This document shows, one piece after another, positions 23,008 to 24,939 of a DNA stretch of 24,939 nt. A program made the translations under genes and the position numbers. Within the stretch, counting starts at the first letter, position 1, and each line of letters starts with the position of its first letter. Source of the DNA: a virus; the IMG/VR virus record IMGVR_UViG_3300010885_078395, positions 1 through 24,939 of that record; one strand, written 5' to 3'. The notes beneath the pieces are model-generated. The model saw only the letters and a program-made list of their open reading frames with translations. It was not told the DNA's origin and searched no databases.

Positions 23008-23922
23008 ATGGATGTCATTACTAACACAACTTGCAAAAACTTCACTAGAGCTTCAGAAGTTGAGATTCCTGGAATCTATTTTAGGAAATTCAAGACCGGT
23101 ATTGAAGATCTTGATAATGCTTTTGGAGGACAAGGATTTCTTCCAGGTAGTGTTATTATGTTAGCAGCAACCGCAGGACTTGGAAAATCAACTCTTGCTC
23201 TTCAGCTTCTTCAGTCTTTAGAAGATTCTGGAAAAAAGACTGCATACATTTCTGGAGAAGAGACTATCATTCAGATCAGTCTTGCAGCACGAAGAGTTCA
23301 AGCTCTTAGTGTTCCTGTTGCTAATCTTACCTACATAGAAGATATCGAACAAGCTGTTATAGAGCATGGATTTGACTTTATTGTTCTAGATAGTTTTCCT
23401 ACTATTGCAACAAAGCAAAAGAAAATGAAGAGCAAAGAAAAGGAAAGTTATGTTATCAGCAAGTTAGTCAAGCTTGCAAAGGAACGTGAAGTATGTATGT
23501 TGATCATTCAGCATTGTACTAAGGATGGAAACTATCGTGGTGGTACTGAGCTAGTACATGCAATTGACGCTCATTTCTCTTTGGAGAAGAACAAGGAAGA
23601 TGATGGTCTTCGTGACTTGATAGCTCACAAGAATCGTTTCGGAGCTTGTGTGATTACTACATTCTCTTTTAGTTCTAGAGGATATGACTTTGAAGCAGTA
23701 GAAGTAGAGTCCCCTATTGAAACTCCTAAGAAAGGTAACAAGGGCCCAAGCAAAAGAGATGCCGTGTTAAGCATTCTTGATACCAACAAAACTATTGCAG
23801 ACATTGTTAAAGAGACTCAAGTTAATGGAGGATATCTTACGACCCTAATGAGAGAAGTTGTAAACGAAGGACTAGTAATTAAACAAGGAAAAGGAAGTAC
23901 TGCTACTTTTATTAAAGCTTAA
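23008..23922 (+). CDS. RadA/Sms-like RecA-superfamily ATPase (304 aa)
   Basis: RecA-fold core with Walker A ATAGLGKST (54-62), 'AYISGEET' (79-86, RadA/KaiC style), Walker B FIVLDSF (124-130), a basic loop (KQKKMKSKEK) and the KNRFG motif (208-212) that marks RadA/Sms proteins. Bacterial RadA drives branch migration in recombination and acts as a DnaB-type helicase. This protein lacks RadA's N-terminal four-cysteine zinc finger and C-terminal Lon-like domain. It has instead a ~55-residue C-terminus (about 250-304: KRDAVLSIL, IADIVKET, YLTTLMREVVNEGLV) resembling a winged helix, probably DNA binding. Likely role: phage recombination or replication ATPase. Its stop overlaps the convergent GIY-YIG gene by 11 bp. 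The ATG is fixed by position: the next in-frame Met is at residue 51, inside the conserved core. Confidence 0.82.
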   Translation: MDVITNTTCKNFTRASEVEIPGIYFRKFKTGIEDLDNAFGGQGFLPGSVIMLAATAGLGKSTLALQLLQSLEDSGKKTAYISGEETIIQISLAARRVQALSVPVANLTYIEDIEQAVIEHGFDFIVLDSFPTIATKQKKMKSKEKESYVISKLVKLAKEREVCMLIIQHCTKDGNYRGGTELVHAIDAHFSLEKNKEDDGLRDLIAHKNRFGACVITTFSFSSRGYDFEAVEVESPIETPKKGNKGPSKRDAVLSILDTNKTIADIVKETQVNGGYLTTLMREVVNEGLVIKQGKGSTATFIKA

Positions 23923-24757
23923 TCCCACAACGAATAGCATGTAGGGCAACCAAAAAGAAAAACTGGTCTCTTCCTTGATGCCACGTTTTCCATCTTTTAA
24001 TTTGAGCTTCTGATTTTTGCTTTTGGAGTTCTGGATTTAGTTGAGCTTTTGATTGATTTGATCTTTTTTGTTCGGATGCTATTTTTCCTTTCCATTTCTC
24101 AGAAAGTATAATTCCGCAACGGAGAGCGTACAAAGCAATCATATACATATAACAATCCTTTCCCAATCGCCTTTCTGCCCAAACTCTTTCCATTCTTTCG
24201 CTTTTTATCTTTACCATTTCAGGAGAGGATTGAAACTCTTTAACTTTTGCTTTATGTTCTTCTGACTTGGGTCTTCCTTTCATTTTTGATCTAAGATTGG
24301 CACACCACTCTTCGCTACGTTTTTTGCCTTTATGTCGAAGAGAATTTGCTTTTTTCCATTCATCAGTATGTTTGTAATTTCTAGCTTTTTGAATTATGGA
24401 CATTCTTTGTCTATCTTCTAGAGTATGCTTCTTTCCAGTCATTGGAGCTTTTACTACTCTAGCGCTATTATATCCCTTTTCATTAAAAGGTTGGAGAGTA
24501 TCTAAATAGTATTGTTCCCTTTCCCATAAGATGTTTTGAGAGCATTCTTCAATTACTTCCCACATGAAAGATTCTTTTCCGTATTTCTCAAAAGCTCTTA
24601 ACAGATACTTGTTGTTATTCTTTCCGGTATTAAGATCAGTTCTATGTAGTCCCCACCTTCTGTGCACATCTACAGACGAACCAACATATATTTTTCCATT
24701 TGGGATACAGGTAATTTTATAAATACCTACAGTACGAGATTGATTATTAACTGACAT
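23912..24757 (-). CDS. GIY-YIG homing endonuclease with NUMOD3 repeats (281 aa)
   Basis: Free-standing seg-type endonuclease that cuts DNA to spread its own gene. GIY is at 11-13 and the YIG equivalent is YVG (24-26) in GKIYVGSS. The catalytic arginine is R33 or R34 (HRRW) and the metal-binding glutamate lies in WEREQYYLD (79-83). Residues ~106-175 hold three to four NUMOD3-type DNA-binding motifs (TGKKHTLEDRQ, HKGKKRSEEW, KGRPKSEEHKAKV). The C-terminus has a duplicated phrase, IALYALRCGI (207-216) and VALHAIRCGI (270-279), absent from typical members as far as I know. I chose ATG 24757, which is directly before the GIY core and has GATAAGTA 8 nt upstream. An in-frame ATG at 24820 would include a long hairpin in the coding region. 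It lies against the plus-strand genes and may have been inserted between the RadA-like gene and its terminator. Confidence 0.88.
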   Translation of the reverse strand: MSVNNQSRTVGIYKITCIPNGKIYVGSSVDVHRRWGLHRTDLNTGKNNNKYLLRAFEKYGKESFMWEVIEECSQNILWEREQYYLDTLQPFNEKGYNSARVVKAPMTGKKHTLEDRQRMSIIQKARNYKHTDEWKKANSLRHKGKKRSEEWCANLRSKMKGRPKSEEHKAKVKEFQSSPEMVKIKSERMERVWAERRLGKDCYMYMIALYALRCGIILSEKWKGKIASEQKRSNQSKAQLNPELQKQKSEAQIKRWKTWHQGRDQFFFLVALHAIRCGIKL

Positions 24758-24807
24758 TGCATAATTACTTATCATCTCCAGGGCTATTTTTGTGGACTGA
24801 CATTGCA
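24750..24807. repeat. 12-bp direct repeat ACTGACATTGCA flanking the endonuclease 5' end
   Basis: Identical 12-mers occur at 24750-24761 and 24796-24807, 46 bp apart. One covers the chosen endonuclease start codon and the other lies in the loop of the hairpin. It could be a small local duplication, a target-site trace or chance. Confidence 0.5.
24766..24773 (-). promoter_or_regulatory. Late-promoter-like octamer GATAAGTA for the endonuclease
   Basis: GATAAGTA on the minus strand ends 8 nt before ATG 24757. The predicted transcript would start at 24760 with a 3-nt leader, just downstream of the hairpin arm at 24774-24784. Confidence 0.42.
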
Positions 24808-24840
24808 ATTTCTTCTTCACAAAGGCCCTGGAGATTTTTT
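24774..24840 (+). terminator. Long hairpin with T-run, probable terminator
   Basis: Perfect 11-bp arms ATCTCCAGGGC (24774-24784) and GCCCTGGAGAT (24825-24835) continue, after a small internal loop, with TTTGTG (24789-24794) pairing CACAAA (24818-24823); the apical loop is about 23 nt. Six Ts (24835-24840) follow on the plus strand. It ends 1 nt before the next plus-strand promoter, so it would insulate that gene from upstream readthrough. The large loop is atypical for a Rho-independent terminator. The same arm would also fold in minus-strand RNA 5' of the endonuclease gene. Confidence 0.5.
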
Positions 24841-24841
24841 G

Positions 24842-24870
24842 TCGACCTGTCCACGGAAACCTCCTACAAT
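24842..24870 (+). promoter_or_regulatory. Promoter with TGTCCAC box, copy 3
   Basis: TCGACC (24842-24847) takes the -35 place, then TGTCCAC (24848-24854), 10 nt, and TACAAT (24865-24870). An ATG follows after 6 nt. The -35 hexamer is poor, which suggests that the TGTCCAC box contributes to recognition. The match with copy 2 extends to G-A-[CG]-CTGTCCAC and to AACCT inside the 10-nt gap. Confidence 0.58.
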
Positions 24871-24876
24871 TCTTAC

Positions 24877-24939
24877 ATGATGAAAACCAAAAAGCAACCA
24901 GGAAAAGACACAGCAGTAGAATTTTTAAGAATGGTTGAA
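24877..24939 (+). CDS. 5' end of an unidentified plus-strand gene, cut by window edge
   Basis: ATG-ATG at 24877/24880 opens a frame that runs to the right edge (21 codons; MMKTKKQPGKDTAVEFLRMV...). The start is basic, then helical. It has the TGTCCAC promoter directly upstream, so it probably belongs to the same expression class as the RadA-like gene (early or middle DNA metabolism). Too short to assign. Confidence 0.6.
   Translation, partial: MMKTKKQPGKDTAVEFLRMVE

Noticed and set aside
24758-24820. Upstream ATG at 24820 for the endonuclease
   Set aside because: It would place the long hairpin and the late octamer inside the coding region and add 21 residues without similarity before the GIY core; the start at 24757 is better supported, though 24820 is not excluded.

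Overview
The window is a piece of a large, AT-rich (roughly one third G+C, judged by eye), T4-like contractile-tailed phage, probably aquatic. The evidence is a T4-type set of late genes: a gp16-like small terminase, a tape measure, a LysM-like gp53-type wedge protein, a gp48/gp54-type tube initiator, a gp27-type hub and two gp26/gp51-type assembly proteins. They sit beside a T4 gp44-type clamp loader, and octamers of the T4/cyanophage late-promoter type precede most late genes. The host cannot be read from the sequence.

Layout. (1) 1-11272, minus strand: a tail-fibre/adhesin locus of five genes. Transcription runs from a 2183-residue giant carrying about 51 cysteine-ladder leucine-rich-like repeats and a LamG-like C-terminus, through a 90-residue stand-alone copy of its N-terminal domain, a seven-repeat propeller-like fibre and a 238-residue fibre, to a propeller-like protein cut by the left edge. 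Four of the five share an N-terminal 'C-[LI]-G-D-S ... I-N-N-N-F' motif that probably fixes them to the virion. (2) 11278-11823, minus: the gp16-like small terminase. (3) 11817-13429, plus: a DNA-metabolism island (small unknown protein, dUTPase/dCTP-deaminase-fold protein, clamp-loader ATPase). (4) 13431-22855, minus: a baseplate and tail block, in the order unknown 120 aa, unknown 177 aa, tube-like protein, two gp26/gp51-like proteins, tape measure, gp48/54-like, gp53-like, hub and an unknown proline-rich protein. The order 26/51 - 29 - 48/54 matches T4. (5) 22887-24939: a RadA-like ATPase (plus), a GIY-YIG homing endonuclease (minus), a terminator-like hairpin, and the first codons of another plus-strand gene at the right edge.

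The most unusual signal is regulatory. Nearly every minus-strand structural gene has an [ACGT][ATC]TAA[AGT]TA octamer ending 5-9 nt (most often exactly 5) before its start codon. If these are T4-type late promoters, transcription would begin at or within four bases of the ATG. The plus-strand early/middle genes have sigma70-like promoters whose -10 box also ends 5-8 nt before an ATG. Three of these share an identical TGTCCAC box directly after the -35 position and exactly 10 nt before the -10 box. Only one gene (12013) has a clear Shine-Dalgarno sequence. The sequence therefore predicts largely leaderless transcription for both classes, plus a new promoter box for the plus-strand genes.
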